A stretch of 64,000 nt of DNA from an uncultured Tenacibaculum sp. (GCA_947492185.1 CANLMR010000002.1:310001-374000); one strand, 5' to 3'; counted from the first letter of the stretch, positions 9,383 to 19,091 are shown. Numbers and translations: made by a program. The notes: generated by a model not told the origin, from the sequence alone.

Positions 9383-10477
9383 ATGATTACACATGAACAG
9401 CTAAAAGATATCGCTGAGCGCGTTGCCAAGTTAAAAGGTTATTTAGATATTGACAAGAAATTAATTGAAATTTCTAATGAAGAAGAAAAAACTGCAGATC
9501 CTAATTTTTGGAATAACCCAAAAGAGGCTGAAACCTTAATGAAATCTTTACGTTTAAAGAAAAAGTGGGTTAATGATTATAATGAAATTGTAACTCTTAG
9601 TGAAGATTTAAACGTATTGTATGATTTTTATAAAGAAGGTGATGTAGATGAAAATGAAATCGCCGAGCAATTTGAAAAAACAAGTACAATTTTAGAAGAT
9701 ATTGAATTTAAAAATATGCTTTCTGAAGAAGGTGATAGTTTAAGTGCTGTAATTCAAATCACTGCAGGTGCAGGTGGAACGGAAAGTTGTGATTGGACAG
9801 AAATGTTAATGCGTATGTATACCATGTGGGCAGAAAAGCACGGTTATAAATTAAAAACCCTGAACTATCAAAGTGGAGATAGTGCCGGTGTAAAAACGGT
9901 TACTATAGAAATCGATGGTGATTATGCTTTTGGGTGGTTAAAAGGTGAAAATGGTGTACATCGATTGGTTAGAATTTCTCCTTTTGATAGTAATGCCAAA
10001 CGTCATACTTCTTTCTCTTCAGTATATGTGTATCCTGTTGCTGATGATTCCATAGAAATTGAAATTAATCCTGCCGATATTGAAATTACAACCGCAAGAT
10101 CAAGTGGCGCTGGTGGGCAAAATGTAAACAAAGTAGAAACTAAAGTACAATTACATCATAAACCAACCGGGATTCAAATACAATGTTCAAACTCAAGATC
10201 ACAACATGACAATAGGGCTACTGCAATGCAAATGCTTAAATCTCAGTTATACGAAATTGAATTACAAAAAAGACAAGCAGCACGTGCAGATATAGAAGCT
10301 AATAAGATGAAAAATGAATGGGGAAGCCAAATTAGAAACTATGTTATGCATCCTTATAAGTTAGTAAAAGATGTTAGAACTGCTCATGAAACTGGTAATG
10401 TGGATGCAGTGATGGATGGAAATATCAATCCGTTTTTAAAAGCCTATTTAATGATGATGGGACAAAAAGAAAATTAA
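9383..10477 (+). CDS. prfB: Peptide chain release factor 2
   Basis: A 364-residue class I release factor. The SPF tripeptide (199-201) reads UGA/UAA stop codons, and the GGQ motif (244-246, in [11 protein letters not shown]) triggers peptidyl-tRNA hydrolysis. The N-terminal coiled region (1-110) is complete. In many bacteria an in-frame UGA and +1 shift sit at the Leu-Asp junction after about codon 25; here that junction is read straight through as TTA GAT (9443-9448), so no programmed frameshift is needed. The ArsC-like gene follows 14 nt downstream. Confidence 0.97.
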   Translation: MITHEQLKDIAERVAKLKGYLDIDKKLIEISNEEEKTADPNFWNNPKEAETLMKSLRLKKKWVNDYNEIVTLSEDLNVLYDFYKEGDVDENEIAEQFEKTSTILEDIEFKNMLSEEGDSLSAVIQITAGAGGTESCDWTEMLMRMYTMWAEKHGYKLKTLNYQSGDSAGVKTVTIEIDGDYAFGWLKGENGVHRLVRISPFDSNAKRHTSFSSVYVYPVADDSIEIEINPADIEITTARSSGAGGQNVNKVETKVQLHHKPTGIQIQCSNSRSQHDNRATAMQMLKSQLYEIELQKRQAARADIEANKMKNEWGSQIRNYVMHPYKLVKDVRTAHETGNVDAVMDGNINPFLKAYLMMMGQKEN

Positions 10478-10491
10478 ACTAGAACTATATC

Positions 10492-10833
10492 ATGATAAAA
10501 ATATATCATAACCCTAGATGCTCAAAATCTAGACAAGGATTAGCCATTTTGGAAGAAAGTGGAAAAGAGTTTGACGTAGTTAAATATTTAGACGATAATT
10601 TAACTGAAAAAGAACTATCTGATATTATAAAATTACTAAACATCTCTCCTATTGAACTTGTCAGAAAGAATGAAAAAATTTGGAAAGAAGATTACAAAGG
10701 AAAAGAGTTAAGTGATTCTGATATTGTAAAAGCTATGATAAAAAACCCAAAACTTATTGAACGACCAATTGTTGTAAACAACAAAAAGGCAGTAATTGGG
10801 AGACCACCAGAAAACATTACTTCAATTTTATAA
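10492..10833 (+). CDS. ArsC-family (arsenate reductase/Spx-like) thioredoxin-fold protein
   Basis: A 113-residue single-domain protein of the ArsC/Spx superfamily. The active-site segment HNPRCSKSRQ puts a lone reactive cysteine at C10, and the C-terminal RPIVVNNKKAVIGRPPENI supplies the arginines that shape the anion site in glutaredoxin-dependent arsenate reductases. No arsR, arsB or acr3 gene lies nearby, so arsenate resistance is not supported by context; a general redox or stress role as in YfgD-like proteins is equally possible. It lies 14 nt after prfB, probably cotranscribed. Confidence 0.82.
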   Translation: MIKIYHNPRCSKSRQGLAILEESGKEFDVVKYLDDNLTEKELSDIIKLLNISPIELVRKNEKIWKEDYKGKELSDSDIVKAMIKNPKLIERPIVVNNKKAVIGRPPENITSIL

Positions 10834-10859
10834 AACTGTATCAGCATTAACACTTATTA

Positions 10860-10894
10860 ACATTGAAAGTTATTTAACATATAACTTTCAATGT
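10860..10894. repeat. 14-bp perfect inverted repeat upstream of M16 peptidase
   Basis: The arms ACATTGAAAGTTAT (10860-10873) and its exact complement (10881-10894) flank a seven-base loop. A ten-base part of the arm, AACTTTCAAT, recurs as a direct copy at 10911-10920. The dyad abuts a TATATTCG -7-like element at 10894-10901 and has no T-tract after it, so it looks more like an operator over the -33 region than an intrinsic terminator of the upstream gene, although transcript folding cannot be excluded. Confidence 0.7.
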
Positions 10895-10926
10895 ATATTC
10901 GCATTCATTAAACTTTCAATCACACT

Positions 10927-13713
10927 ATGAAAAAAATCTTAAAACTATTAACTATTTCGCTATTTGTAACACAAGTTACAATGGCACAACAAATTAAAAA
11001 CATTCCAAATGATCCTTCTGTTAAAACAGGAGTATTATCGAATGGTTTAACGTACTTTATTAAGCAAAATCCAAAACCAGCCGATAAAGTTGAATTAAGA
11101 CTTGCAATTAAAGCAGGGTCTGTACTTGAAGATGAAGATCAATTAGGTTTAGCTCACTTTATGGAGCACATGAACTTTAATGGTACAAAGAACTTTAAAA
11201 GAAATGAATTAGTAGATTATTTACAATCTATTGGTGTAAAGTTTGGAGCTCACTTAAATGCATATACTGGTTTTGATCAAACAGTATATATTTTACCTAT
11301 TCCAAGTGATAACGAAGAAAAACTTGAAAAAGGATTTCAAATTATTGAAGATTGGGCACACGGAGCATTATTAGAAGGAAAAGATATCGATGAAGAGCGT
11401 GGAGTTGTATTAGAAGAATATCGTTCTCGTAGAGATGCTAGCTCTCGTATGATGGAAAAATATCTTGATAAGGTAGCTTATGGTTCTAAATACGCTAAAC
11501 GATTACCTATTGGTACCAAAGAGAATATTCAAAACTTTAAACACGAAAGTATTCGTCGTTTTCACAAAGATTGGTATCGCCCAGATTTAATGGCAGTTAT
11601 TGCTGTTGGAGACGTAGATGTTGCTACACTTGAGGAAAAAATTAAAGATCATTTTGGTAAAATTCCTGCAGTTAAAAATCCAAGAAAGGTTCCAAATTAT
11701 ACTTTAAAAAATCATAAAGAAACTTTTATTGCTATTGAAGCTGATAAAGAAGCAGCCTTTTCTAGGGTACAATTAATGTACAAAGATTATGAAGACAAGA
11801 AACCAAATCGTTCAGTTGTTGATTACAGAAATTCGTTAATCAACAATTTATTTGATCAAATGATTAACAATCGTTTTGAAGAATTAGCAAATAGTGAAAA
11901 TCCTCCTTTTGTGTATGGATTTAGCTACTATGGTGGAACTTATGCCAAAAACAGAAAAGCATTTCAATCAGTAGCTGGTACTAGTGCTGATGGACAATTA
12001 AAAGGTTTAGAAGCGTTATTAACTGAAAACGAAAGAGTAAAAAGGTACGGTTTCCAACAAGGAGAATTTGAACGTGCTAAGAAAAATATTATTTCTCGAA
12101 TGGAAAAAGCCTTTAAGGATAAAGACAAAAGAGAATCTAATAGAATTATTGGAGGATTAGTATCTGGTTTTTTAAGTGATCGTCCTGTACCAAGTGTTGA
12201 ATGGAACTATAAAGCTACTTTAGGTTTATTACCATCAATAAAATTAGACGAAGTAAATGGTCTAATTAAAAACTTTTTACATGATGATAACCGTGTAGTG
12301 GTAATAACTGGACCAAAGAAAACAGTAACTGAAGCGCAAGTAACAAAAGCTTTAAATGATGTAAAAACTAAAGACTTAAAGCCTTACGAAGATAAAGTTG
12401 TTGCTGCATCGTTAATTACTAAAATGCCTACTCCAGGTAAAGTAACAAAAGTTACTTCAAACGATAAGTTAGGTACAAAAACTTTAGAGTTAAGCAATGG
12501 TGCGAAAGTAACATTCAAGAAAACTGATTTTAAGAATGATGAAATTTTATTTTCTTCATTTAGTTTTGGAGGTACTTCTCTATATACTAATGAAGAATTA
12601 CATGCAACTTCATTCGCAAATAGAGGTTTATCTGAAGCGGGAGTTAACGGTTTTGGATTAAATGACATGAACAAAATGATGTCAGGTAAAATTGCACGTG
12701 TAAATCCTTATATTGGTGGAATAAGTGAAGGATTCTCAGGTTCTGCAGCTCCTAAATACTTAGAAGAATTATTCCAATTAGTGCATTTATATTTTACAGC
12801 ATTAAATAAAGATGAAAAGGCTTTTAACTCATATGTAAACAAACAAAAAAGTTTCTTAGGGAACTTATTGGCTAGCCCTAATTTCTTTTTCCAAAAAGAA
12901 ATGAGTGATTTTATGAATGCTGATAATCCACGTTATACTGGTTTCCCTTCTCCTGAGAAATATGAGAAAGCAGATTATAACTTAGCCTATAAAAAATATC
13001 AAGAACGTTTTGCGGATGCTGGAGACTTTAATTTTTATTTTGTTGGAAATGTAGATGAAGCTAAATTGACAAAATTCGCTACTACTTATATTGCAAGTTT
13101 ACCTGGTAAAAACTCAAATGAATCTTATAAAGTAAGCTCTTTCCGTCCTTTATCTGGAATGCATAAAAAAGTAGTTGAGAAAGGTAAAGATCCTAAAAGT
13201 ATGGTACGTATTATGTATCAAGGAGAAGCTGATTATAATGAAAAAGATGCCTTAACTTTTAGTTTTATAGGTGAAGTTGTAGGAATTAAATTAACAGAAA
13301 AATTACGTGAAAAGGAAAGTGGAGTTTATTCTGCTGGTGCTCGTAGTAACATGCGTAAATTACCTTATGGTAGTTATAGTTTTTCTATTAGTTTCCCTTG
13401 TGCTCCTGAAAATGTAGATAAATTAAAGAATATTTCAGTTGCTGAAGTAGAGGCTTTAATAAAAAATGGTCCTTCTGAAGAAGATTTGTCAAAAGCTAAA
13501 AAAGCTATGATAAACGATCATAAAGAAGATATGAAGAAAAACCGTTTTTGGTTAAATACAATTAGAGGTATCGATTATTCTAATGATAATTCTGATGATG
13601 TTTTTACTTTTGAAGAAAGAGTAAATGCAGTAACTACTAAGGATATTCAGAAATTAGCTAAAAAGTATCTCACTAAAGGATATATCTTAGGTATTTTAAA
13701 TCCTGAGAAATAA
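10927..13713 (+). CDS. Secreted M16-family zinc peptidase (insulinase/pitrilysin type)
   Basis: A 928-residue peptidase with a signal peptide (about 1-20, ending TMAQ) and two M16 halves. The inverted zinc motif H77-F-M-E80-H81 is followed 76 residues later by E157, the third zinc ligand, exactly as in pitrilysins. The second half (from about residue 520) lacks the motif, as usual for the non-catalytic partner domain, and keeps the R/Y pair region near the end (VGIKLTEKLREKESGVYSAGA). It probably degrades peptides in the periplasm. A single-gene unit with its own upstream dyad and a strong terminator. Confidence 0.94.
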   Translation: MKKILKLLTISLFVTQVTMAQQIKNIPNDPSVKTGVLSNGLTYFIKQNPKPADKVELRLAIKAGSVLEDEDQLGLAHFMEHMNFNGTKNFKRNELVDYLQSIGVKFGAHLNAYTGFDQTVYILPIPSDNEEKLEKGFQIIEDWAHGALLEGKDIDEERGVVLEEYRSRRDASSRMMEKYLDKVAYGSKYAKRLPIGTKENIQNFKHESIRRFHKDWYRPDLMAVIAVGDVDVATLEEKIKDHFGKIPAVKNPRKVPNYTLKNHKETFIAIEADKEAAFSRVQLMYKDYEDKKPNRSVVDYRNSLINNLFDQMINNRFEELANSENPPFVYGFSYYGGTYAKNRKAFQSVAGTSADGQLKGLEALLTENERVKRYGFQQGEFERAKKNIISRMEKAFKDKDKRESNRIIGGLVSGFLSDRPVPSVEWNYKATLGLLPSIKLDEVNGLIKNFLHDDNRVVVITGPKKTVTEAQVTKALNDVKTKDLKPYEDKVVAASLITKMPTPGKVTKVTSNDKLGTKTLELSNGAKVTFKKTDFKNDEILFSSFSFGGTSLYTNEELHATSFANRGLSEAGVNGFGLNDMNKMMSGKIARVNPYIGGISEGFSGSAAPKYLEELFQLVHLYFTALNKDEKAFNSYVNKQKSFLGNLLASPNFFFQKEMSDFMNADNPRYTGFPSPEKYEKADYNLAYKKYQERFADAGDFNFYFVGNVDEAKLTKFATTYIASLPGKNSNESYKVSSFRPLSGMHKKVVEKGKDPKSMVRIMYQGEADYNEKDALTFSFIGEVVGIKLTEKLREKESGVYSAGARSNMRKLPYGSYSFSISFPCAPENVDKLKNISVAEVEALIKNGPSEEDLSKAKKAMINDHKEDMKKNRFWLNTIRGIDYSNDNSDDVFTFEERVNAVTTKDIQKLAKKYLTKGYILGILNPEK

Positions 13714-13738
13714 GATAAATTTTATTTTATATAAAACA

Positions 13739-13768
13739 AAAGCTCGCCAATGGCGAGCTTTTTTATTT
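13739..13768. terminator. Bidirectional intrinsic terminator
   Basis: AAAGCTCGCC-AAT-GGCGAGCTTT is a perfect ten-base stem flanked by a T-run on the plus side and an A-rich stretch on the other. It separates the convergent M16 peptidase and MFS transporter genes and can serve both. Confidence 0.9.
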
Positions 13769-13785
13769 CGATATGTTTTATCATC

Positions 13786-15099
13786 TTATTGCTTTAATGC
13801 CTTAGTTCTACCAAAATACAATATATATCCATAGCATAATAAAGTAAGTATAAATGCTGTTTTAAACCCGAAATTATCAATTAATCCTCCAAATACAAAA
13901 GGCACAATAGCACCTCCTACAATTGCCATACATAATAATCCTGAGGCTTGAGCTTTTAAATCACCTAAACCTTCTAAACTCAATGTGAAAATTGTTGGAA
14001 ACATTATAGAATTGAATAATCCGACTACTAATATAGACCACATTGAAATTAAACCAGTTGTAGCAATAGAAATCACAATCATAACTACAGCTAAAATGGC
14101 AAATATAGCAAGCACTTTTCCTGGTGAAATAATTTTTGTTAAATAGGCACCTATAAATCGTCCTATCATTGCTCCTCCCCAATAAAATATTACAAATATT
14201 CCTAACAAAGATTTAGGATCAGAATTTGAAAAGGTTTTATTAAAAACACTAGCAATTGTATTGGCAATATTCATCATTGTTTCATTTTGAGAAATGACTA
14301 CTGCCAAATCCATATCTTGAAAATAGTTTACTAAAAAACTACCAATAGAAACTTCTGCTCCAACGTATACAAAAATTCCTAACGCTCCGAGTAACATTAC
14401 TTTATTCTTTAATAATGAAAGATATCCTCCTTTTGGACTTTCTTCCATTACTTTAGGCAACTTTATAAATGAAAACACTAATGCTAAAACCCCAATAAAA
14501 CCAGCTATAAAAAGAAATGGTGTTTGAACGGTAGCTGCCTCAGCTGCGTAATATTCTGATTTTGCAACTTCAGATAATCGCTCAATTTCTTCGGAAGTTT
14601 TAACAGTATCGCTTAACAAGAATAATGCTCCTACAATTGGAGCTATAGTTGTTCCTAAAGAATTAAAGGCTTGTGATAAATTTAAACGGCTAGAAGCTCC
14701 ATCTTCACTTCCTAATAAAGCCACATATGGATTAGCAGCAACTTGTAAAACTGTAATTCCTCCAGCTAAAGTAAAATACCCTGTTAAAAACACTAAGAAA
14801 CTTCTGTAAGATGAAGCTGGATAAAATAATAAACAACCAATTGCCATAATGGTTAATCCTAATACTATTCCTTTTTTATACCCTATTTTACTTAACAATT
14901 TACCTGCTGGAACAGATACTACAAAAAACGCAGTAAAGAATGCAAATTGAACTAGAACTGTTTTAGCATAAGACATTTCAAAAACATCTTTCAATCGAGG
15001 TACTAAACTATCGACCAAAACAGTAATAAATCCCCAAAGGAAAAATAACGTTGTTAAAAATATAAAAGCTGTTTTATGAGATTTATTGGTTGTAGACAT
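13786..15099 (-). CDS. MFS sugar permease (FucP/GlcP/NagP-like)
   Basis: A 437-residue transporter with about twelve hydrophobic segments, of the fucose/glucose/galactose proton symporter family. Signatures include FFLWGFITVLVDSLVPRLKDVFEMSYAKT at the N-terminus, GGITVLQVAANPYVALLG near 115-130, SRLNLSQAFNSLGTTIAPIVGA, and FNSIMFPTIFTLSLEGLG near the end. Last gene of the GH92-glycosylasparaginase-transporter operon (12 nt after the latter), so the likely cargo is N-acetylglucosamine or mannose released from glycans. Substrate is inferred from context only. Confidence 0.9.
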   Translation of the reverse strand: MSTTNKSHKTAFIFLTTLFFLWGFITVLVDSLVPRLKDVFEMSYAKTVLVQFAFFTAFFVVSVPAGKLLSKIGYKKGIVLGLTIMAIGCLLFYPASSYRSFLVFLTGYFTLAGGITVLQVAANPYVALLGSEDGASSRLNLSQAFNSLGTTIAPIVGALFLLSDTVKTSEEIERLSEVAKSEYYAAEAATVQTPFLFIAGFIGVLALVFSFIKLPKVMEESPKGGYLSLLKNKVMLLGALGIFVYVGAEVSIGSFLVNYFQDMDLAVVISQNETMMNIANTIASVFNKTFSNSDPKSLLGIFVIFYWGGAMIGRFIGAYLTKIISPGKVLAIFAILAVVMIVISIATTGLISMWSILVVGLFNSIMFPTIFTLSLEGLGDLKAQASGLLCMAIVGGAIVPFVFGGLIDNFGFKTAFILTLLCYGYILYFGRTKALKQ

Positions 15100-15111
15100 A
15101 TTTATTATTAA

Positions 15112-16119
15112 TTATGGTTTCAGATAAAAATCTGACTTTATGTTTTTACTTTCTCCGTTTTTATAAATGTTATAACTAAACCATTCATGAATTGCGTAAC
15201 TTCCAACTTCTCCTTTTTTATTCATGGCGATATAACATACCTGGAAATCTTTATAGTTACTATTTGGTTTACTTACAATTCTTTTAATTGCTTCTTCACA
15301 TGCTTCTTGTGGCGATTTTCCCTGTCGCATTAATTCTACAATTAAAAAGCTTCCAACTGTTTTTAATACCTCTTCACCTAATCCAGTTGCTACTGCTGCT
15401 CCTACTTCATTATCAACAAATAAACCTGCTCCAACAACCGGAGAATCTCCAATTCTACCAGCCATTTTATATGCCAATCCACTTGTGGTACAAGCTCCAG
15501 AAATATTTCCATCAGCATCCATGGCTAACATTCCAATTGTATCGTGGTTCTCGATATTTATAATTGGTTTATATTCTGATTTTATCTTCCACTCTTCCCA
15601 TGCTTTTTTAGACGATTCCGTTAATAATTCTTCCTGTTCAAAACCTATAGATTCAGCAAATTGCTCTGCACCTCTGCCTGATAATAAAGCATGTGGTGTA
15701 TCTTCCATGACTTTTCTGGCTAAAGAAACCACATGTTTTATATTTTGAACTCCAACCACTGCCCCATAATCTCCTTTCTCATTCATCACGCAAGCATCAA
15801 GAGTCACATTTCCATCTCTATCAGGTAATCCTCCAATTCCAACGGTTTGATTCTCTGCATTTGCCTCCTCAGCTCTGCATCCTTGTTCTACTGCATCTAA
15901 TGCAGATCCACCATTTTTAAGAACTTTACTTGCTGCTTCAATAGCTTTTGGAAAATTCCAAGTTCCGATAACAATTGGAGTTATTTTATCCTCTTTTAAA
16001 ACCTCATTTGTTACTTCGGTATTTGAAACTTTATTAGAATTACAACTCTGTAAGAATGTAATTGCAAACAAACCTACAGTAAAAATCATCGTATTTTTTA
16101 TTCTATTTTTTCCTTTCAT
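15112..16119 (-). CDS. N4-(beta-N-acetylglucosaminyl)-L-asparaginase (glycosylasparaginase), lipoprotein
   Basis: A 335-residue Ntn-hydrolase that cleaves the GlcNAc-Asn bond left after protein and glycan trimming. The autoproteolysis site is H192-D193|T194-I-G, with T194 becoming the catalytic nucleophile; GACTTSGLAYKMAGRIGDSPVVGAGL after it forms the substrate pocket. The N-terminus is a type II signal ending TFLQSC, lipid attachment at C26, with no acidic export signal after it, so it probably faces the periplasm. Lies four nt behind the GH92 gene. Isoaspartyl peptidase/plant-type asparaginase is the sister family, but the HDTIGM form and context favour glycosylasparaginase. Confidence 0.92.
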   Translation of the reverse strand: MKGKNRIKNTMIFTVGLFAITFLQSCNSNKVSNTEVTNEVLKEDKITPIVIGTWNFPKAIEAASKVLKNGGSALDAVEQGCRAEEANAENQTVGIGGLPDRDGNVTLDACVMNEKGDYGAVVGVQNIKHVVSLARKVMEDTPHALLSGRGAEQFAESIGFEQEELLTESSKKAWEEWKIKSEYKPIINIENHDTIGMLAMDADGNISGACTTSGLAYKMAGRIGDSPVVGAGLFVDNEVGAAVATGLGEEVLKTVGSFLIVELMRQGKSPQEACEEAIKRIVSKPNSNYKDFQVCYIAMNKKGEVGSYAIHEWFSYNIYKNGESKNIKSDFYLKP

Positions 16120-16123
16120 CCTA

Positions 16124-19051
16124 TTATTTTATCATTATTTCGTCTATAAAAATCCAAGATCGCCCATCATGAGGATATCCCAAATGCCATTCTGGTAATT
16201 TTCCAAGTTTCTTTGCAACTATTTTAATATATTTTGCTTGAATCTTTTGAGAAGCAATAACACTTGATATTTCCACATCATCCGTATTAAAAGGTTTTGG
16301 TGCTTTCCAGTCTTTAATTTTTCGAAATCTTTTTCCATCAACAGAATGGTGAATTTCAACATTGATTGGTAAGAAAATCCAAGAGCGTTGATCTCGTAAA
16401 AAGTTAACTTGAACATTTGAAACTGTTTTAATTTTGCCAAGATTTACTATCGCTTCAACGTCTTCATTCCAGTATCCTTGCCATGTTCCTGTTCTAAAGT
16501 CTTCTGTTCCTAGAATCCCATCAATCAAAGCATTATCTCCTCCTGCATTATATTGATTCGCATACTTGGTTTTTAATCCGATTTTAATATTTGGATCAAT
16601 TTTATAGAAATCTGTAGTGATTACTGAGCTTTTAATTTCTCCTTTTTGAGAATAAACTTGTAGTGTCGACTTTTCTTCGATGATAAAAGGACTCTTATAT
16701 TCTTGAAATGCATTTCCGTTTAATGAATAATAGGTTCTTACATCTTTTTCTGCGTTTGATAAAACTACTTCTGTATTTCCTTTAAAAGCCACATCTCCTT
16801 TTTCTATGAAAGGCGCAGGAACTATTACATGTTCATAAATACTTGTTATAGGTAGTTCTTCTTCTTTTGTTCCCCAATCTGAAGGACTATTATTGGTCAT
16901 TTCAAAAGATAAAGTTCCGCCATTTACAATTTCTTCATGTGTGAGATAAGTTCTATTCAACGATTCTCCATTTAAGGATGCTTCTTTTATGTAACTATTA
17001 TTATCATTGAGATTGTTGGCTTGAATAGTGAATATTTTTCCATTTTCTAAATTGATAGAAGCTTTATCGAATAATGGTTTTCCTATGATATATTGATTTG
17101 CTCCTGGAGTCACTGGATAAAAACCCAAAGAACTAAAAATATACCAAGCACTCATTTGTCCACAATCTTCATTTCCTGAAATTCCATCTGGTGAATTTGT
17201 GTATTGTTCAGTTAAAATTTGCTGAATCTTTTCTTGAGTTTTATGAGGTTTTCCAACAAAATTGTACAAATATGCCATATGATGACTTGGTTCATTTCCG
17301 TGTGCATATTGACCGATTAATCCTGTAATATCTACTTGATGACGACCAGAAGTTTCTGCTTCCGCTTTAAAAAGAGTATCTAAATTCTTTTCTAAAACAG
17401 ACTTCCCTCCTAGCAACTTCATATATCCAGAAATATCTTGAGGAACGTAGTTACTATATTGCCAGGCGTTTGCTTCTGTATAATTAAAGTTTACTTCGTA
17501 AGGATCAAATGGAGCAAACCAAGTGTTTCTAAAACGACCTCTCATAAATTGAGATTTAGGATCAAAAATATTCTTATAATTCTGAGCTCTTTCTATGTAA
17601 GTTTTATAATCGTTTGACTTATTCATTGTTTTTGCCATTTGAGCAATTGTCCAATCATCATAAGCATATTCTAAGGTTTTAGAAACCGATTCACTTTCTT
17701 TCTCCACTGGAATATAACCAAGGCTTTTATAAGATTCTAATCCCAGCTTATCTCTAGTTGCTGAGTGTTTCATAGCTTGTAAAGCTTTCTCTGCATCATA
17801 TCCCTGAATTCCCTTCAAATAAGCATCGGCAATCACAGGAACTGCATGATAACCAATCATACAACCTGTGTAATTTGCAGATAAATCCCAAATTGGCATA
17901 ATTCCTCCTTCATCATACTTTGCTAAAAAAGTATTGATAAAATCATTCGTGCGTTCTTGTTCAATAATTGTGTATAATGGATGTGTGGCTCTGTACGTAT
18001 CCCAAAGTGAGAACACGGTATAATAGTCAAAGTCTTTAGTTTCGTGAATTTTCAAGTCCATACCTCTGTATCGTCCATCAACATCTTGATATTTGTTTGG
18101 AGCAATCATTGCGTGATACATACTTGTGTAGAAATTGGTTTTATAGTCTTCAATATTACTTTCTACAATAATTTTTTCTAATTGCTTCTCCCAAATATTT
18201 TGAGCATCAATATAAACTTCTTGGAATGATTTATTTCCTATTTCTTGTTGCCAATTATTGAGTGCTCCCTTTTCATCTACAGCAGAAATCCCAATAGTTA
18301 TTTCAATTGCAATTCCCTTTGAAATACCAAAATCAAAAGCAACTTTTACTTTTTCACCTTTATGAACACTATCCAAAAAAGTTACATTCTGAAATGATTG
18401 ACTAAAATGAATATCATAAAACAAGTTTTGATTAGTTGCCCATGCTTTTGATTTTCTATATCCGGAAATAGCTTTATTCGAATTAATAGTCACTTTAGAA
18501 TCTATTACTTCATCGCGATGTTCTAAGTCTAAAATTATAATTTGTTTTGATCCTTTTGGAAAGTTATACCTATGCATTCCACTTCGTTCTGAAACTGTTA
18601 ATTCAGCATCAATATTAGTATCATCCAAATGAACTTTATAATAACCTGCTTCGGCAATTTCTTTTTCATGTGAAAATTTTGAACGGTAACCAGGTTTTCC
18701 ATCAGCACCATTATTAAAAATCACTTTATTTGTTGGCATTAACAAAACATCACCATAATCCGAAACTCCAGTTCCACTTAAATGTGTATGAGAAAATCCA
18801 TAAATATACTCATCGGAATAATGATATCCTGAACATCCATCCCATCCATCTAATCGAGTATCAGGACTTAATTGCATCATTCCAAAAGGCATTGAAGCTC
18901 CTGGATATGTATGTCCGTGGCCACCTGTACCGATAAAAGGATTTACATAAGAAATTAAAGGTTTGGTAATTTTAGCGGGAGTAATTGGTTTGTTTTTACA
19001 ATTCGTTACTAATAATCCTATTAAGAAAAGGAATATTGTTTTAAGTTTCAT
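16124..19051 (-). CDS. GH92 alpha-mannosidase with C-terminal chitobiase-type and discoidin-like modules
   Basis: A 975-residue lipoprotein (lipobox-like LLVTNC, C18). The GH92 core spans about 33-735: VNPFIGTGGHGHTYPGA at the start, GNEPSHH (E587, the position of the catalytic acid in known members) and SGNEDCGQMSAWYIFSSLGFYPV near 625-647. GH92 enzymes are calcium-dependent inverting exo-alpha-mannosidases acting on N-glycans. After the core come a chitobiase C-terminal-like strand module (about 745-815, YYSLNG) and a discoidin-like beta-sandwich (about 825-975) ending SWIFIDEIMIK. The same two modules end the neighbouring GH20. First gene of its operon, starting 40 bp from the divergent GH20. 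Confidence 0.93.
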   Translation of the reverse strand: MKLKTIFLFLIGLLVTNCKNKPITPAKITKPLISYVNPFIGTGGHGHTYPGASMPFGMMQLSPDTRLDGWDGCSGYHYSDEYIYGFSHTHLSGTGVSDYGDVLLMPTNKVIFNNGADGKPGYRSKFSHEKEIAEAGYYKVHLDDTNIDAELTVSERSGMHRYNFPKGSKQIIILDLEHRDEVIDSKVTINSNKAISGYRKSKAWATNQNLFYDIHFSQSFQNVTFLDSVHKGEKVKVAFDFGISKGIAIEITIGISAVDEKGALNNWQQEIGNKSFQEVYIDAQNIWEKQLEKIIVESNIEDYKTNFYTSMYHAMIAPNKYQDVDGRYRGMDLKIHETKDFDYYTVFSLWDTYRATHPLYTIIEQERTNDFINTFLAKYDEGGIMPIWDLSANYTGCMIGYHAVPVIADAYLKGIQGYDAEKALQAMKHSATRDKLGLESYKSLGYIPVEKESESVSKTLEYAYDDWTIAQMAKTMNKSNDYKTYIERAQNYKNIFDPKSQFMRGRFRNTWFAPFDPYEVNFNYTEANAWQYSNYVPQDISGYMKLLGGKSVLEKNLDTLFKAEAETSGRHQVDITGLIGQYAHGNEPSHHMAYLYNFVGKPHKTQEKIQQILTEQYTNSPDGISGNEDCGQMSAWYIFSSLGFYPVTPGANQYIIGKPLFDKASINLENGKIFTIQANNLNDNNSYIKEASLNGESLNRTYLTHEEIVNGGTLSFEMTNNSPSDWGTKEEELPITSIYEHVIVPAPFIEKGDVAFKGNTEVVLSNAEKDVRTYYSLNGNAFQEYKSPFIIEEKSTLQVYSQKGEIKSSVITTDFYKIDPNIKIGLKTKYANQYNAGGDNALIDGILGTEDFRTGTWQGYWNEDVEAIVNLGKIKTVSNVQVNFLRDQRSWIFLPINVEIHHSVDGKRFRKIKDWKAPKPFNTDDVEISSVIASQKIQAKYIKIVAKKLGKLPEWHLGYPHDGRSWIFIDEIMIK

Positions 19052-19079
19052 TTGGTTTAGATTCTTATTTTTAGATTTC
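19052..19079 (+). promoter_or_regulatory. Candidate promoter of GH20-cutC operon
   Basis: TTG at 19052-19054 and TAGATTTC at 19072-19079 (seven of eight to TAnnTTTG) are 17 nt apart, inside the consensus range. The predicted start of transcription falls within about seven bases of the GH20 ATG. The whole divergent spacer is only 40 bp, so the opposite GH92 promoter must overlap this one. Confidence 0.5.
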
Positions 19080-19091
19080 TAATATACTAAA

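Noticed and set aside
10492..10833. Arsenic resistance operon
   Set aside because: Only a lone ArsC-family gene; no regulator or arsenite pump nearby.
12384..12674. Antisense open frame inside the M16 peptidase gene
   Set aside because: It lies wholly opposite a well-conserved gene, has no family features and no promoter; it is a shadow frame.
17160..17185. GNED instead of GNDD in the GH92 active-site motif as a mutation
   Set aside because: Both forms occur in the family as I recall, so it is not evidence of inactivity.
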